Source: Bacteroidales bacterium (GTDB lineage Bacteria; Bacteroidota; Bacteroidia; Bacteroidales; Lentimicrobiaceae). From it: a DNA stretch of 64,000 nucleotides. Shown here in pieces: positions 36,654 through 45,995 of the stretch; position 1 is the stretch's first letter, and every line of letters begins with the position of its first letter. The notes below the pieces were generated by a model that worked only from the letters and a program-made list of their open reading frames with translations, had not been told where the DNA came from and made no database searches. Both the position numbers and the translations under genes were made by a program. The stretch is from positions 62,001 through 126,000 of the forward strand of contig JADIZB010000038.1 of NCBI GenBank assembly GCA_016705005.1, in the 5' to 3' direction.

Positions 36654-39600
36654 ATGAGAAAACTGTTAACACTTCTAATTATGGTGTTCCTATGGACATC
36701 GGGTATGGCTCAGCAGGCAATCTCTCTGGGCACGCGTAAAACCAATGATAAACAGGTAAACTATTCCACAAAAACACAATTGCCTGTTGCAGTGACAAAT
36801 GCGGACGAGTTCATGCAATCGGCAAAAAGCGATGCCAAAGCTGTTAAAAAGGACAGAACTCCGTATTGTAACAGAAGTTTGCCTGAAAAACATGCCAAAG
36901 CGGTAATTGATAACCCTGAGCCGATTACACCTCATCCACTTGCTCCTATGCAGGGTGGTGAAACCATAGCCCTGGCCTTTACCCTTTCAGGAGTGTTACC
37001 GATTACATCAAGCGGTACTACTGCCGGTTATATTAACGATTACGATGAAAGCTGTCCTTATGTAAGCAATGGAGGCCGCGATGTCGTTTACAAATATACC
37101 CCTGCTGCGAATGTTACAGTAGATATCGATTTATGCGGATCGGCTTACGATACCAAGTTATATGTATATGAAAACACTTATACACCAGGTGCCCCGTTTG
37201 CCTGTAGCGACGACTATTACACGGGAGCTCCCTGTGGACAGTATGTTTCGAAAATTATCGGAGCCAGCCTGATCGGTGGAAACACCTATTATATTGTAAT
37301 TGATGGCTATGGTGCATCGGACTTTGGTGCATACTCACTTACAATTTCGGGTGCAATTGTTTATCCTGTTCCACCGAATGATCTTTGTACAGGTGCAACC
37401 CCGGTAAATGGCCCGTTCCCTCAAACCGTGACTGGAACCACCCTTGGTGCAACGGTTGACTGTCCGGGAGTTCTGGACTGGAACGCTGTGTGGTATGCCG
37501 TTAACCTTCCCAATGCGGTGAACGATCTTACGGTTGACTGGTGCGGTACAGAAGATATGAGTACCGTTGGTGTAGTCTATTATCCGGCATGTCCTGTTGT
37601 ATGTGGTAACTATGTTTTGTATACCGCCAATACCTGGAGTATCTGCGGTATTGTCCCGGATGCTACTACTGCAACCACAACTTTTCTTGGAATCCCGGGC
37701 CCGACCACCATTTATTATCCGGCCTACTCCATTCCTCAGATGAATCACACGATTAAATTTACGGTTACCGCTGTAGTATGCCCGGCACCGACAACCCTCA
37801 CCGTTTCTGACAGGACAACCAGTGGTGCAAAACTGGGATGGACAGCTGGCAGCACCGAAAGTTTATGGAACATCGAAGTTGGCCCTCCGGGATTTACCCC
37901 CGGAGCAGGTGAATATATCCTCAGAGGATCCCCAACCCTCAATTCATTTTCGGCTACACCTCTTTCAGCAGCAACCAGGTATGAGTTTTATGTTCAGGCC
38001 GATTGCGGCACCGGTGTCAGTTCTTGGGTCGGTCCGCTGGGTTTCAGTACCCTGATAACATGCCCGGGAGGAGCAATCACCGAACTTGAAGTTTGTGGTG
38101 ACTCCACCAACAATGCCTGTAACAATGTACTACCGGTAAATCAGACATCAGAACCACTATTGGCTGGTCAAACCGTTTGTGGAACCTCTTTCTTTGATGG
38201 TTCAAGCCGTGATACCGACTGGTTTAACTTTACACTTGACGGACCAAAAAATGTCACTCTGAGCGGTATAGCAGACTTCGATCTGCAGCTGTTACTGGTA
38301 TCATCTCCCTGTCCGGCAACAGTAATTGCCGCAGGCACGTCATTGTCAGGTGTTACAGCCTCAGTTACCTATCAGCTTGCTGCCGGTAACTATTATGCCT
38401 GGGTTGGCCCCCAGTTTACCGGATCCTTTGTTTGCGGTGTCGCCAACAACTATTATGCTACGCTGACGGTTACCAACATTTCCGCTTATTGCACGCCGGC
38501 GCCTACATCCGTCGATGGACTGGGGATAACCAATGTTACCTACAGTACAGTAAACAACACCACCGGTGCTGAAACAGGAAACTACGGTGATTATTCAGCC
38601 CAGATCGGCGCTGCACAACGCACAACCCCGCTCACTGTCTACATCACCTATGAAACAGGTTATACCTACGACACCAAGATCTGGGTTGACTGGAACGATG
38701 ACTTTCTTTTCACAGGAACAGGTGAAGAGGTATATACCGGCACTTCCCTGGCTGACGACCCAACCACACTTGAAGCAACCTTTGTAATTCCAAACTGGGC
38801 TTCATTGGGCAATCACCGGATGAGAATCGGTGGGGTGGATGTCGGACCTCCGACACCATGTTATGCAGGATCTTACGGCTCGTTCGAAGACTATACCCTG
38901 AATGTTACTGCTGCTCCCGCCTGCCCGGCTCCTTCAACGATACTGGTTTCCAATATTTACACCAATCAGGTTGACCTCGACTGGACTGAAAACGGAACCG
39001 CGGTTTTATGGAATGTTAAATACGGAGCTCCCGGATTTGATCCGCTGACAGAAGGCACACAATACTCAAATGTAACCAAACCCTATACCCTGACCGGACT
39101 GACCTCTGCAACTTCCTATGATGTTTACGTTCAGGCCGTCTGCGGAAGCCCATGGTCATTACCGGTAACCTTCACCACAGCCTGCGGAGTGTATGCTACA
39201 CCTTTCACCGAAACCGTTGAAGATGGTGAATTGAATCCATGCTGGACGATCAGTGGCGGCACCTACAACTGGCAGATCATTACCGGTGCCAGTGGTTATA
39301 TGGTGGGATCCAATTCATTCCGCGCCAATTTCTACAGCATCAGCAGCGCCACACCTTTCTATCTGTTCTCCCCAACAGTTGACGGATTGTCATTAACTGC
39401 TCCTCAGCTTGAGTTTGATTATTCCTATGCAACTTATGTTGATGAGGTTGATCAGTTGAATGTTTACGCCTCTGTAAACGGTGGAGACGATTTTGTAACT
39501 GTAATTGAGATGCCGGGCGGTATTTCCGGTATCCTGAACACAGCCGGGGTCACTACATCGAGTTTTGTACCTACCCTGGCCAGTCAATGGGCTACCATAA

Positions 39601-40295
39601 CTCTGCCTCTGCCGGTCGGTACAAATATGATCGCTTTCGAAGCCATCAGCGCATTCGGAAACAATCTATATATCGATAATATCAAGATCAATGAAGCTGC
39701 TGCAACCAAAACGCTCAACCTAACCGGGGTAATGCTCGAAGGTTTGTATGCAGGCGGCGGCACAATGAATCAGGCCATGGACGAATTCGGCAATCCTGTG
39801 TATGTGAGTCCTGTCGCAGATGTGATCAGTGTCGAATTACACGATGCCGGTGATTACAGCATCCTGGCGACTCCTGCATTTACAGATATACCACTGAGCA
39901 CCTCAGGCAATGCAACGGTTACCGGTATTCCTTCAACCCTGAGTGGCGACTACCGTATCACCATCAAACACCGTAACCACATTGAAACCACGACAGCTGA
40001 TGCTGTTCAGTTCAATGTCAGTGTGATCAGCCAGAATTTTGATGATCCGTCAGAAGTTTTTGGCGGGAATCTGCTGTTGATGTATGATATGGGGTATGCT
40101 ATTTTTGGAGGTGATATTACCCAGGAGGGTGCTGTTGACGGCGCTGATGTTACCGAATTCGACAACGACCAGTTTAATTTCGTAGTTGGTTATGTTCCTT
40201 CGGATATAGATGGCAATGGCAGCGTCGACAGTGGTGATGGTACCATTATCGACAACAACCAGTTCAACTTTGTCGGAGCTATACTACCCTTCTAA
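36654..40295 (+). CDS. Secreted multidomain adhesin-like protein with dockerin-like C-terminal module (cassette 1)
   Basis: This 1213-residue protein has a signal peptide (MRKLLTLLIMVFLWTSGMAQ). Domains judged by eye: a PPC-like beta-sandwich (about 100-232), a second related domain (242-375), Fn3 (378-465), a PPC-like domain (470-615), and GEVED (617-760, ending YGSFEDYTLNV). Then come Fn3 (762-843), a MAM/jelly-roll-like domain (845-1020), and a C-terminal module (1022-1213). That module holds LLEGLY-like and IKHRNHIETTTA segments and two acidic repeats, GDITQEGAVDGADVTEFDNDQ and SDIDGNGSVDSGDGTIIDNNQ, which resemble dockerin calcium loops. There is no T9SS tail. It heads a three-gene cassette. 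Substrate unknown; binding is likely. Confidence 0.85.
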   Translation: MRKLLTLLIMVFLWTSGMAQQAISLGTRKTNDKQVNYSTKTQLPVAVTNADEFMQSAKSDAKAVKKDRTPYCNRSLPEKHAKAVIDNPEPITPHPLAPMQGGETIALAFTLSGVLPITSSGTTAGYINDYDESCPYVSNGGRDVVYKYTPAANVTVDIDLCGSAYDTKLYVYENTYTPGAPFACSDDYYTGAPCGQYVSKIIGASLIGGNTYYIVIDGYGASDFGAYSLTISGAIVYPVPPNDLCTGATPVNGPFPQTVTGTTLGATVDCPGVLDWNAVWYAVNLPNAVNDLTVDWCGTEDMSTVGVVYYPACPVVCGNYVLYTANTWSICGIVPDATTATTTFLGIPGPTTIYYPAYSIPQMNHTIKFTVTAVVCPAPTTLTVSDRTTSGAKLGWTAGSTESLWNIEVGPPGFTPGAGEYILRGSPTLNSFSATPLSAATRYEFYVQADCGTGVSSWVGPLGFSTLITCPGGAITELEVCGDSTNNACNNVLPVNQTSEPLLAGQTVCGTSFFDGSSRDTDWFNFTLDGPKNVTLSGIADFDLQLLLVSSPCPATVIAAGTSLSGVTASVTYQLAAGNYYAWVGPQFTGSFVCGVANNYYATLTVTNISAYCTPAPTSVDGLGITNVTYSTVNNTTGAETGNYGDYSAQIGAAQRTTPLTVYITYETGYTYDTKIWVDWNDDFLFTGTGEEVYTGTSLADDPTTLEATFVIPNWASLGNHRMRIGGVDVGPPTPCYAGSYGSFEDYTLNVTAAPACPAPSTILVSNIYTNQVDLDWTENGTAVLWNVKYGAPGFDPLTEGTQYSNVTKPYTLTGLTSATSYDVYVQAVCGSPWSLPVTFTTACGVYATPFTETVEDGELNPCWTISGGTYNWQIITGASGYMVGSNSFRANFYSISSATPFYLFSPTVDGLSLTAPQLEFDYSYATYVDEVDQLNVYASVNGGDDFVTVIEMPGGISGILNTAGVTTSSFVPTLASQWATITLPLPVGTNMIAFEAISAFGNNLYIDNIKINEAAATKTLNLTGVMLEGLYAGGGTMNQAMDEFGNPVYVSPVADVISVELHDAGDYSILATPAFTDIPLSTSGNATVTGIPSTLSGDYRITIKHRNHIETTTADAVQFNVSVISQNFDDPSEVFGGNLLLMYDMGYAIFGGDITQEGAVDGADVTEFDNDQFNFVVGYVPSDIDGNGSVDSGDGTIIDNNQFNFVGAILPF

Positions 40296-40305
40296 TCTGC
40301 CTAAG

Positions 40306-40337
40306 CAGGAATCTCTCCCTCACAGGAGGGGTTCCTG
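40306..40337 (+). repeat. Hairpin between adhesin and scaffold genes (cassette 1)
   Basis: CAGGAA (40306-40311) pairs with TTCCTG (40332-40337), and an inner CCCTC pairs with GAGGG. It is not followed by a T run. An almost identical hairpin lies at 51859-51890 in the second cassette, so it may tune expression or mRNA decay between the two genes. Confidence 0.6.
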
Positions 40338-40415
40338 TAATTACAAATATACCCTGAAGAAACCCCAAAATTGTAAATCAATCATTACTAAATCAATAAC
40401 CCAAAAAATACAATT

Positions 40416-42194
40416 ATGAGAAAACTACTTAACAAGATGCTCAGGATGTTGCCTCTGCTGGCATTGGTCCTGTCGTTCTCAATAACCCATGCGCAGCGGC
40501 CTTACGCCCCTTCAGCTGAGGAAGACTTCCTGATTACCCTGCAGAATATGGTTCAACCTGCCGGTACAACCAACATTCTTGAGTTTGACATTTATATTGT
40601 TGATACTGATCCCAGTCAGGATCTTCAGATGGCAACCTTCCAGGCAGGTATTAATTTTAACCTTTCCATACTGAATGGTCAGGCCGTAACTGCAACCATG
40701 ACCACGGTTGTAGCCGGATCATCCGGGCTACCAACAGCCATGGCTCCCATCAGTGTTAGTACAACTGCTGCCGGTCTTATCAGGATTGCCGGTCGTGCTG
40801 CTCCCGGTTGCGGTGGTGGTTTCATTATTCCGACCACAGCTCCAGGGGTTAAAGTTGGAACATTCAGGATGACCAATGGCAATGGTACAGCCTTTGCTCC
40901 ATGCTCTTTCCCGAACTTTGGCTTTACTTCAAGCGCAGCCATTACTCCTTCATATGCAACAAGGTTTGCCTATTATGCGGCTGCTACCTGTCTCAACACA
41001 CAGGCTACAATAACTCCAGGTGTGAATGCCAATGTTCTTGAAAATTCACAATTGAATTGTTCCTGCACACCTCCTGCTGTATTTGCAGTAACCGGCGGCG
41101 GTTCATACTGCGAAGGTGGGGTTGGTATTCCTGTTGGCCTGAGTGGTTCACAGGTTGGAGTGAATTATGCCATTTTACCCGGCACCCTTGTTGTCCCAGG
41201 TGATGGTAACCCCATCACGTTCGGCAATCAGCTTGCAGGAAGTTATACGGTAGTTGCAACCAGCAATGGCACCAATCCTTCCATCTGCCCCGATCCTGTG
41301 AATATGACAGGAGGAGCGGATGTAACAGCAACACCGCTGGTAGTTTCAACTGTTACTGTTTTCGTTGATGCGAACCCGGTTTGTGCAGGCACCAATGTAG
41401 CATTCCTTGCTTCACCTGTAAACGGAGGCGATGAACCGATGTACGAATGGTTTGTTAACGGTATTTCACAGGGAATTCCATCCTTTACCAATACCTTTAA
41501 CTTCGTTCCGGTAAATGGTGATGAGGTTTATGTTGTTATGTATCCCGATCAAACCTGTCCGGACGGCAATCCTGTGTCAGATGTTATCACCATGAGCGTT
41601 ACCCCTCTCAGCACTGTTGAATTCACTGATGCAGCCTGTGATACTTACACATGGGCACTCAATGGAGCAACCTACACTGTAAGTGGTGATTATACTTATG
41701 TTGTCGGATGTGTTACCAATATCCTCCACCTGACCATTACCCCAAGCAGCACTGTTGAATTTACTGATGCAGCTTGTGATACTTACACATGGGCACTCAA
41801 TGGAGCAACCTACACTGTAAGTGGTGATTATACTTATGTTGTTGGATGTGTTACCAATATCCTCCACCTGACCATTACCCCAAGCGGAAACAATGAATAC
41901 ACTGAATCAGCTTGTGATTCATACTTCTGGGCTGTCAGCGGTCTTACCTATACCGCAAGTGGTGATTATACTTTCGTGAACGGTTGTTCAACCAACATCC
42001 TTCACCTGACCATTACCCCGAGCAGCACTGTTGAATTCACTGATGCAGCTTGTGACACTTACACATGGGCTCTCAATGGTATGACCTATACCGCAAGTGG
42101 TGATTACAATTATGTTGTAGGTTGTGTTACCAATGTATCTGCACCTGACCATCACCCCAAGCAGCACTGTAGAAGTTACCGAAGCCGCCTGTGA
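40416..42194 (+). CDS. Cohesin-like scaffold protein, N-terminal part before a frameshift (cassette 1)
   Basis: The signal peptide is MLRMLPLLALVLSFSITHAQ, in a start shared with 51969. Residues 32-215 form a beta-sandwich (EEDFLITLQN, FDIYIVDTDP, MATFQAGINFNLSILNG, LIRIAGRAAPGCGGGF, VGTFRMTNG) that looks cohesin-like. Two Ig-like domains follow (about 220-395), then 46-residue repeats (TVEFTDAACDTYTWALNG...). The frame fails after residue 574: an extra T at 42138, relative to the second cassette, throws it off, and it ends with 18 foreign residues. Restoring it joins this part to 42124-44010 as one 1197-residue protein. The gene starts 120 bp after the adhesin gene. Confidence 0.8.
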   Translation: MRKLLNKMLRMLPLLALVLSFSITHAQRPYAPSAEEDFLITLQNMVQPAGTTNILEFDIYIVDTDPSQDLQMATFQAGINFNLSILNGQAVTATMTTVVAGSSGLPTAMAPISVSTTAAGLIRIAGRAAPGCGGGFIIPTTAPGVKVGTFRMTNGNGTAFAPCSFPNFGFTSSAAITPSYATRFAYYAAATCLNTQATITPGVNANVLENSQLNCSCTPPAVFAVTGGGSYCEGGVGIPVGLSGSQVGVNYAILPGTLVVPGDGNPITFGNQLAGSYTVVATSNGTNPSICPDPVNMTGGADVTATPLVVSTVTVFVDANPVCAGTNVAFLASPVNGGDEPMYEWFVNGISQGIPSFTNTFNFVPVNGDEVYVVMYPDQTCPDGNPVSDVITMSVTPLSTVEFTDAACDTYTWALNGATYTVSGDYTYVVGCVTNILHLTITPSSTVEFTDAACDTYTWALNGATYTVSGDYTYVVGCVTNILHLTITPSGNNEYTESACDSYFWAVSGLTYTASGDYTFVNGCSTNILHLTITPSSTVEFTDAACDTYTWALNGMTYTASGDYNYVVGCVTNVSAPDHHPKQHCRSYRSRL

Positions 42195-42301
42195 TACTTA
42201 CACATGGGCTCTCAATGGTATGACCTATACTGCAAGTGGTGATTATAACTATGTTGTAGGTTGTGTTACCAATGTACTGCACCTGACCATTACCAATTCA
42301 G
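41611..42301 (+). repeat. Five 138-bp tandem repeats in the cassette 1 scaffold gene
   Basis: Units begin at 41611, 41749, 41887, 42025 and 42164, each encoding 46 residues with the pattern ESACDTYTWALNG, YTASGDYTYVVGC, LHLTITP. The third unit is the most divergent (NNEYTESACDSYFWAVSG). The extra base at 42138 makes the fourth unit 139 bp long. Confidence 0.92.
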
Positions 42302-44010
42302 TTGCTCCTGCTGTTTCTATCGTAGAAAGTGCAAACAACGTTGTTGCCGGTACATCAGTTACTTTCACAGCTACCCCGGTTAACGGCGGAACTGCTGCTT
42401 ATGCATGGTTTGTAAACGGCTTGCCTGCCGGAACAAATAACTTCCAGTTAACCTACGCTCCTGCTAATGGTGACGCTGTTTATGTAGTTATGACAAGTTC
42501 ACTCACCTGTGTAACTGTTCCTACTGCTACATCAAACACCATCAACATGGTAGTAACCCCGGTTATTCCTATGGGTGCTGTTTGGACTGGTCTTGCCAAC
42601 AACGGTGACTGGTTTACCGCTGGTAACTGGGATACCGGAGTTCCGGGTGCCATTACCAATGTAACCATTCCTGGTGGCCTTGGTGCCAACTATCCGATGA
42701 ATGCAGGTGTTTGTAACAACCTTCTCATGGAAAACGGTGCCTCATTAATGGTTAACCCAACCGTAGGTGGTACAGCTACCGTTCAGTCATTTGTAACTGC
42801 CGGTCAGTATCATTTCATCAGCAGCCCGGTAGAGAATGAAACTGCCGGAGGAGTTTTCCCACTTTCAACTTTCCTCAGGTATTACGATGAAACGCAAACT
42901 TCAATGCAGTGGATAAATATGCTTGCTGCAGAAGTATTAATGGATATGGCAGGCTATTCAGCATTTATTCCTGCTTCTACCGGTGACCAGCTGATATCAT
43001 ACGACGGAAATCTGCATGATATCATGTATTACAATCCATATCTGTCATTTACCGCAAACAGCACCGTTCAATATGATGGTTACAACCTGATGGGGAACCC
43101 CTTCGCATCACGAATTGACCTTGAATCAGGAGGTATTGAACGTGGCAATGTCGATAATGCTTTCTATTTCTGGAATCCGTCAATCAATAATTATTCTTAT
43201 TGGTTAAATGGTGCAGGGGTAAATGGAGCAAGTCAATATGTTCCTGTGGGTCAGGGATTCTTTGTAAAAGTTTCAACACCCGGTCTTGGCGAATTTGGCA
43301 TTACCAATGAAGCCCGTACGAATGAATTCCAGGCTTTCTACAAGAGCTCTATCAACAATGTGATCAGACTTAAAGTTGAAGGTGACATTTACTCTGATGA
43401 GACTATGGTTCGTTTCGACAATCAGGCTTCTTCACAGTTCGACAGCCAGTTTGACGCTTACAAACTGAAAGCCAGCGATGTTAACCACCTCTATACCAAA
43501 ACAGCCGATGGTTCAGATCTCGCTATCAACGCACTGACCTCAATCGAAGAGAACACTTCAATTCCTGTTTATTTTGAAGTTGCTCACAATGGTACTTACA
43601 GCCTCACCGCAAGTGAACTCGAAACCATCGCAGGTAGTGTTCCTGTTTGGTTGGAAGACCTCAAAACAGGTGCTGTTCAGAACCTGAGGGAAAATGCTGT
43701 TTATGCTTTCAGCGCCAATGTTAACGACAATGTAAACAGGTTTAAACTCACCTTCGCCGTTCTTGGTGTTGATGACAAACCGCTGCAGAACGTAAACATC
43801 TGGAGTGTTGACAAGAACATCCACATGCAGCTTCATGTTGTTGTTAAAGGTAACGTCCGCGTAACTAACGCTGCCGGTCAGACCCTGCTCAACTCAGAGA
43901 TCAATGCTGTTGGTGAATATGTAATCCATGCTCCGGTTGCCGCTGGCATCTACATGGTGACCATTACTTCCAACGAAGGAACTGTAACTAAAAAAGTGTT
44001 TATTAAATAG
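42124..44010 (+). CDS. Scaffold protein, C-terminal part with T9SS sorting domain (cassette 1)
   Basis: This frame (628 residues) continues the protein started at 40416 after the extra base at 42138. Its own ATG is probably not a real start. It has the last 138-bp repeat, an Ig/PKD-like domain (VSIVESANNVVAGTSVTFTATP), and a segment WTGLANNGDWFTAGNWDTGVP, common in Bacteroidota surface proteins. A beta-rich core follows (HFISSPVE to VPVGQGFFVKVSTP). The last 75 residues are a type A T9SS sorting domain ending GIYMVTITSNEGTVTKKVFIK. It should be exported by T9SS and anchored to surface polysaccharide. Flanks are near-identical to 53815-55701, but the core differs. Confidence 0.85.
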   Translation: MLPMYLHLTITPSSTVEVTEAACDTYTWALNGMTYTASGDYNYVVGCVTNVLHLTITNSVAPAVSIVESANNVVAGTSVTFTATPVNGGTAAYAWFVNGLPAGTNNFQLTYAPANGDAVYVVMTSSLTCVTVPTATSNTINMVVTPVIPMGAVWTGLANNGDWFTAGNWDTGVPGAITNVTIPGGLGANYPMNAGVCNNLLMENGASLMVNPTVGGTATVQSFVTAGQYHFISSPVENETAGGVFPLSTFLRYYDETQTSMQWINMLAAEVLMDMAGYSAFIPASTGDQLISYDGNLHDIMYYNPYLSFTANSTVQYDGYNLMGNPFASRIDLESGGIERGNVDNAFYFWNPSINNYSYWLNGAGVNGASQYVPVGQGFFVKVSTPGLGEFGITNEARTNEFQAFYKSSINNVIRLKVEGDIYSDETMVRFDNQASSQFDSQFDAYKLKASDVNHLYTKTADGSDLAINALTSIEENTSIPVYFEVAHNGTYSLTASELETIAGSVPVWLEDLKTGAVQNLRENAVYAFSANVNDNVNRFKLTFAVLGVDDKPLQNVNIWSVDKNIHMQLHVVVKGNVRVTNAAGQTLLNSEINAVGEYVIHAPVAAGIYMVTITSNEGTVTKKVFIK

Positions 44011-44019
44011 TTTTAATCC

Positions 44020-44047
44020 TTCTCCCCCTTTCCCCAAGGGGGGAGAA
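44020..44047 (+). repeat. Hairpin TTCTCCCCC / GGGGGAGAA (cassette 1)
   Basis: A 9-bp perfect stem lies between the T9SS protein and the small anchor-protein gene, without a T run. The same element occurs at 55711-55738. It could terminate weakly or protect an mRNA end. Confidence 0.6.
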
Positions 44048-44098
44048 CATTAAACTGATTTAATGACAAACTCAAAAAACAAACTAAAAATCATCATT

Positions 44099-44332
44099 AT
44101 GAAAAAAAGAATCATTCAGATAATCGTTGCAGGAGCTTTCGCAGTTGCACCTCTGTGTATGTTTGCACAACCTAACCCAGGTGGTGGATCAGGTGGCGAC
44201 CCCGTTGGTGGTGACCCCATCGGTGGTGGCGGCGGACAAGCACCTATTGGCGGAGGTATCGCTCTGCTTGTAACCATGGCTGTTGGCTATGGAATCAAGA
44301 GAGTTTTCGACGCCAGGCAAAAATTCGAATAG
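44099..44332 (+). CDS. Small glycine-rich protein with PID-CTERM-like anchor (cassette 1)
   Basis: The start is the ATG at 44099, because the second copy (55790-56023) has a stop upstream of the same codon. Both encode the same 77 residues. A signal peptide (MKKRIIQIIVAGAFAVAPLCMFAQ) is followed by a Gly-rich stretch (GGGSGGDPVGGDPIGGGGG) and then APIGGGIALLVTMAVGYGIK and RVFDARQKFE. A PI-G motif, a membrane helix and a basic tail form a tripartite C-terminal sorting signal like the Bacteroidota PID-CTERM type. It is probably an envelope-anchored peptide. A terminator follows directly, so it closes the cassette. Confidence 0.8.
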   Translation: MKKRIIQIIVAGAFAVAPLCMFAQPNPGGGSGGDPVGGDPIGGGGGQAPIGGGIALLVTMAVGYGIKRVFDARQKFE

Positions 44333-44338
44333 CAGAAT

Positions 44339-44374
44339 AAATGAGCCCGGGCAAAAGTCCGGGCTCATTTTTTT
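44339..44374 (+). terminator. Terminator closing cassette 1
   Basis: AAATGAGCCCGG (44339-44350) and CCGGGCTCATTT (44359-44370) form a perfect 12-bp stem with an eight-base loop and a T run. Confidence 0.92.
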
Positions 44375-45947
44375 ACCAATAACCAGGATTGATTTTTTTC
44401 AGACTACCGGCAATATTCCCACCATCACTGGCTCCTCCTTCCTAAATATCAGCCAGATAGTCCTGAGGATCAGAAAAGAACCAATGGCGATCCCTTCTGC
44501 TCACAAGAATTTTTTCTATCCTATGGATTGATGAAAAAAGTCAGTCAGGCCTTTAAACCGAATCAGGCTCTGTATGTTGAACCAGCGATATAGTAAGGTA
44601 TTGCTGGCTATAGCCAGGCATATATTCATAATCGATTTCTTTTGAAAATCTGAACCATTGCGTCAGGTTAACCCTGGGAATAAGTTATGGGATTACCTTC
44701 GGTGAGCTCTCATAAAAAACTTCAGGGACGCGACCTTTGGTCGGTACTTTACTTCACTTTCCCGCATAAGCGGGATTCAGAATGACAATACATTAAGGAT
44801 GTTTGTTGAGGGGGGCTAGCATGAATAAAACAGGCAGACAGGCTCACCACAGATAATCTTATAATTTAACCTGACAACAGTGCCGGAGTATGATGATTAC
44901 AAAACAGACAATGAAAAGATTCGCTACTGGTGTACGAATCCATGTCCTCAAACAGCTCATGTCTTCAGGAATAAAATAAAATTTAACCAGGCTTTCAGAT
45001 TTGCACTTAAAACATGGTTGCTTATTGAATGTAATTTCACGAAATGCATTCATTCATTACTGAAAATTATTCAATATCCTGCATAGAAGTCTATCATTCA
45101 ACAATATAGAAGATATACATGACATGTCATCAGGCGTTGACTGGTAAAGAATCTGCCTGAGACAATATTTATATGTTATTAATTATCATTGTGTTATGTT
45201 ATATGATTTTATTCCAGCCACTGAAATAAAATGACACTTTCCCCATATTTTGTAAAGTATGTTCCCTAAGACAAAAATCAATATTTAAAAAAAATTCAGT
45301 GCAGAAAATCATGTTTTTCATGCATTAACATTTTTTCAATTTATTTTTCAGGAATGGTAAAAAAAATCAATTTTCCCAAAAAATACAGTCAATGGCGGGC
45401 TAATAAATCAAATTTTGATAATTTCACCTGTATATAATTATTTATCAGCTACTTATGTCATTTATCCAGGGTTTGATTATCAGGTGAATGTAATATGTTT
45501 TCATTTTAATATGGCATATATTAAAATACATAGAAGCATTAAACACTGATTATCAACGTCTTAAAATTTAAAGAAAATGCGTCCGAAATCGGGCAAAATG
45601 CCGGTTTTTATGTAAAATAATTTACATAGCTGATTCCGATCTATCGAATTGTTTAATGTTAATAAATTGTTAATACGCTGTTATTGTGCATATTACAATA
45701 AGCGGTTTGAAATTATAAATCGGAGAAAAATGGTACGGATTTATAAATCAGGACTTGTTTTATTTGCATAGCGAAAAAGCCCGCTGTACTTTGGCTTCAC
45801 TAAATAAAAAAGCGTGCCGTGAAAACACCTTTACTCCTATTATACTAATATTCAACTTCTTAAAAACTATTTATTTGAAGTCAATTCAAATGCAATTTTC
45901 CGGCTATTTAATAACAGTAAGTAAATAATTTTTAATTTCCAATCTAA
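44375..45947. other. Long AT-rich spacer between the two cassettes
   Basis: About 1.6 kb without a credible gene. The left part (44700-44790) is less AT-rich and holds two small inverted repeats, GACC-TTT-GGTC (44732-44742) and CCCGC-ATAA-GCGGG (44761-44774), in the style of dispersed intergenic repeats. From about 44880 to 45947 the DNA is strongly AT-rich, like 35227-36606 before the first cassette. A promoter for the second cassette must lie here, but no clear box was found. Confidence 0.45.
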
Positions 45948-45963
45948 ATTGTTGAATAACAAT
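45948..45963 (+). promoter_or_regulatory. Palindrome ATTGTTGAATAACAAT upstream of the second adhesin gene
   Basis: Identical to 36607-36622 and at nearly the same distance (32 bases) from the ATG. The following leader (TTAACCCTAAA, then ATCATTATGAGAAAACT) is also shared. Confidence 0.5.
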
Positions 45964-45995
45964 TATATACAAAGTTAACCCTAAATCAAATCATT

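Noticed and set aside
36512..36739. Open frame of 75 codons overlapping the first adhesin start
   Set aside because: It runs through the leader and signal-peptide region in another frame; the adhesin start at 36654 is supported by its paralogue at 45996.
44700..44790. Possible small RNA or insertion-sequence end
   Set aside because: Only short inverted repeats were found, with no transposase fragment, target duplication or promoter.
44880..45086. Open frame of 68 codons in the spacer between cassettes
   Set aside because: No signal, motif or ribosome-binding context, and a similar frame exists on the other strand. Treated as chance in AT-rich DNA.
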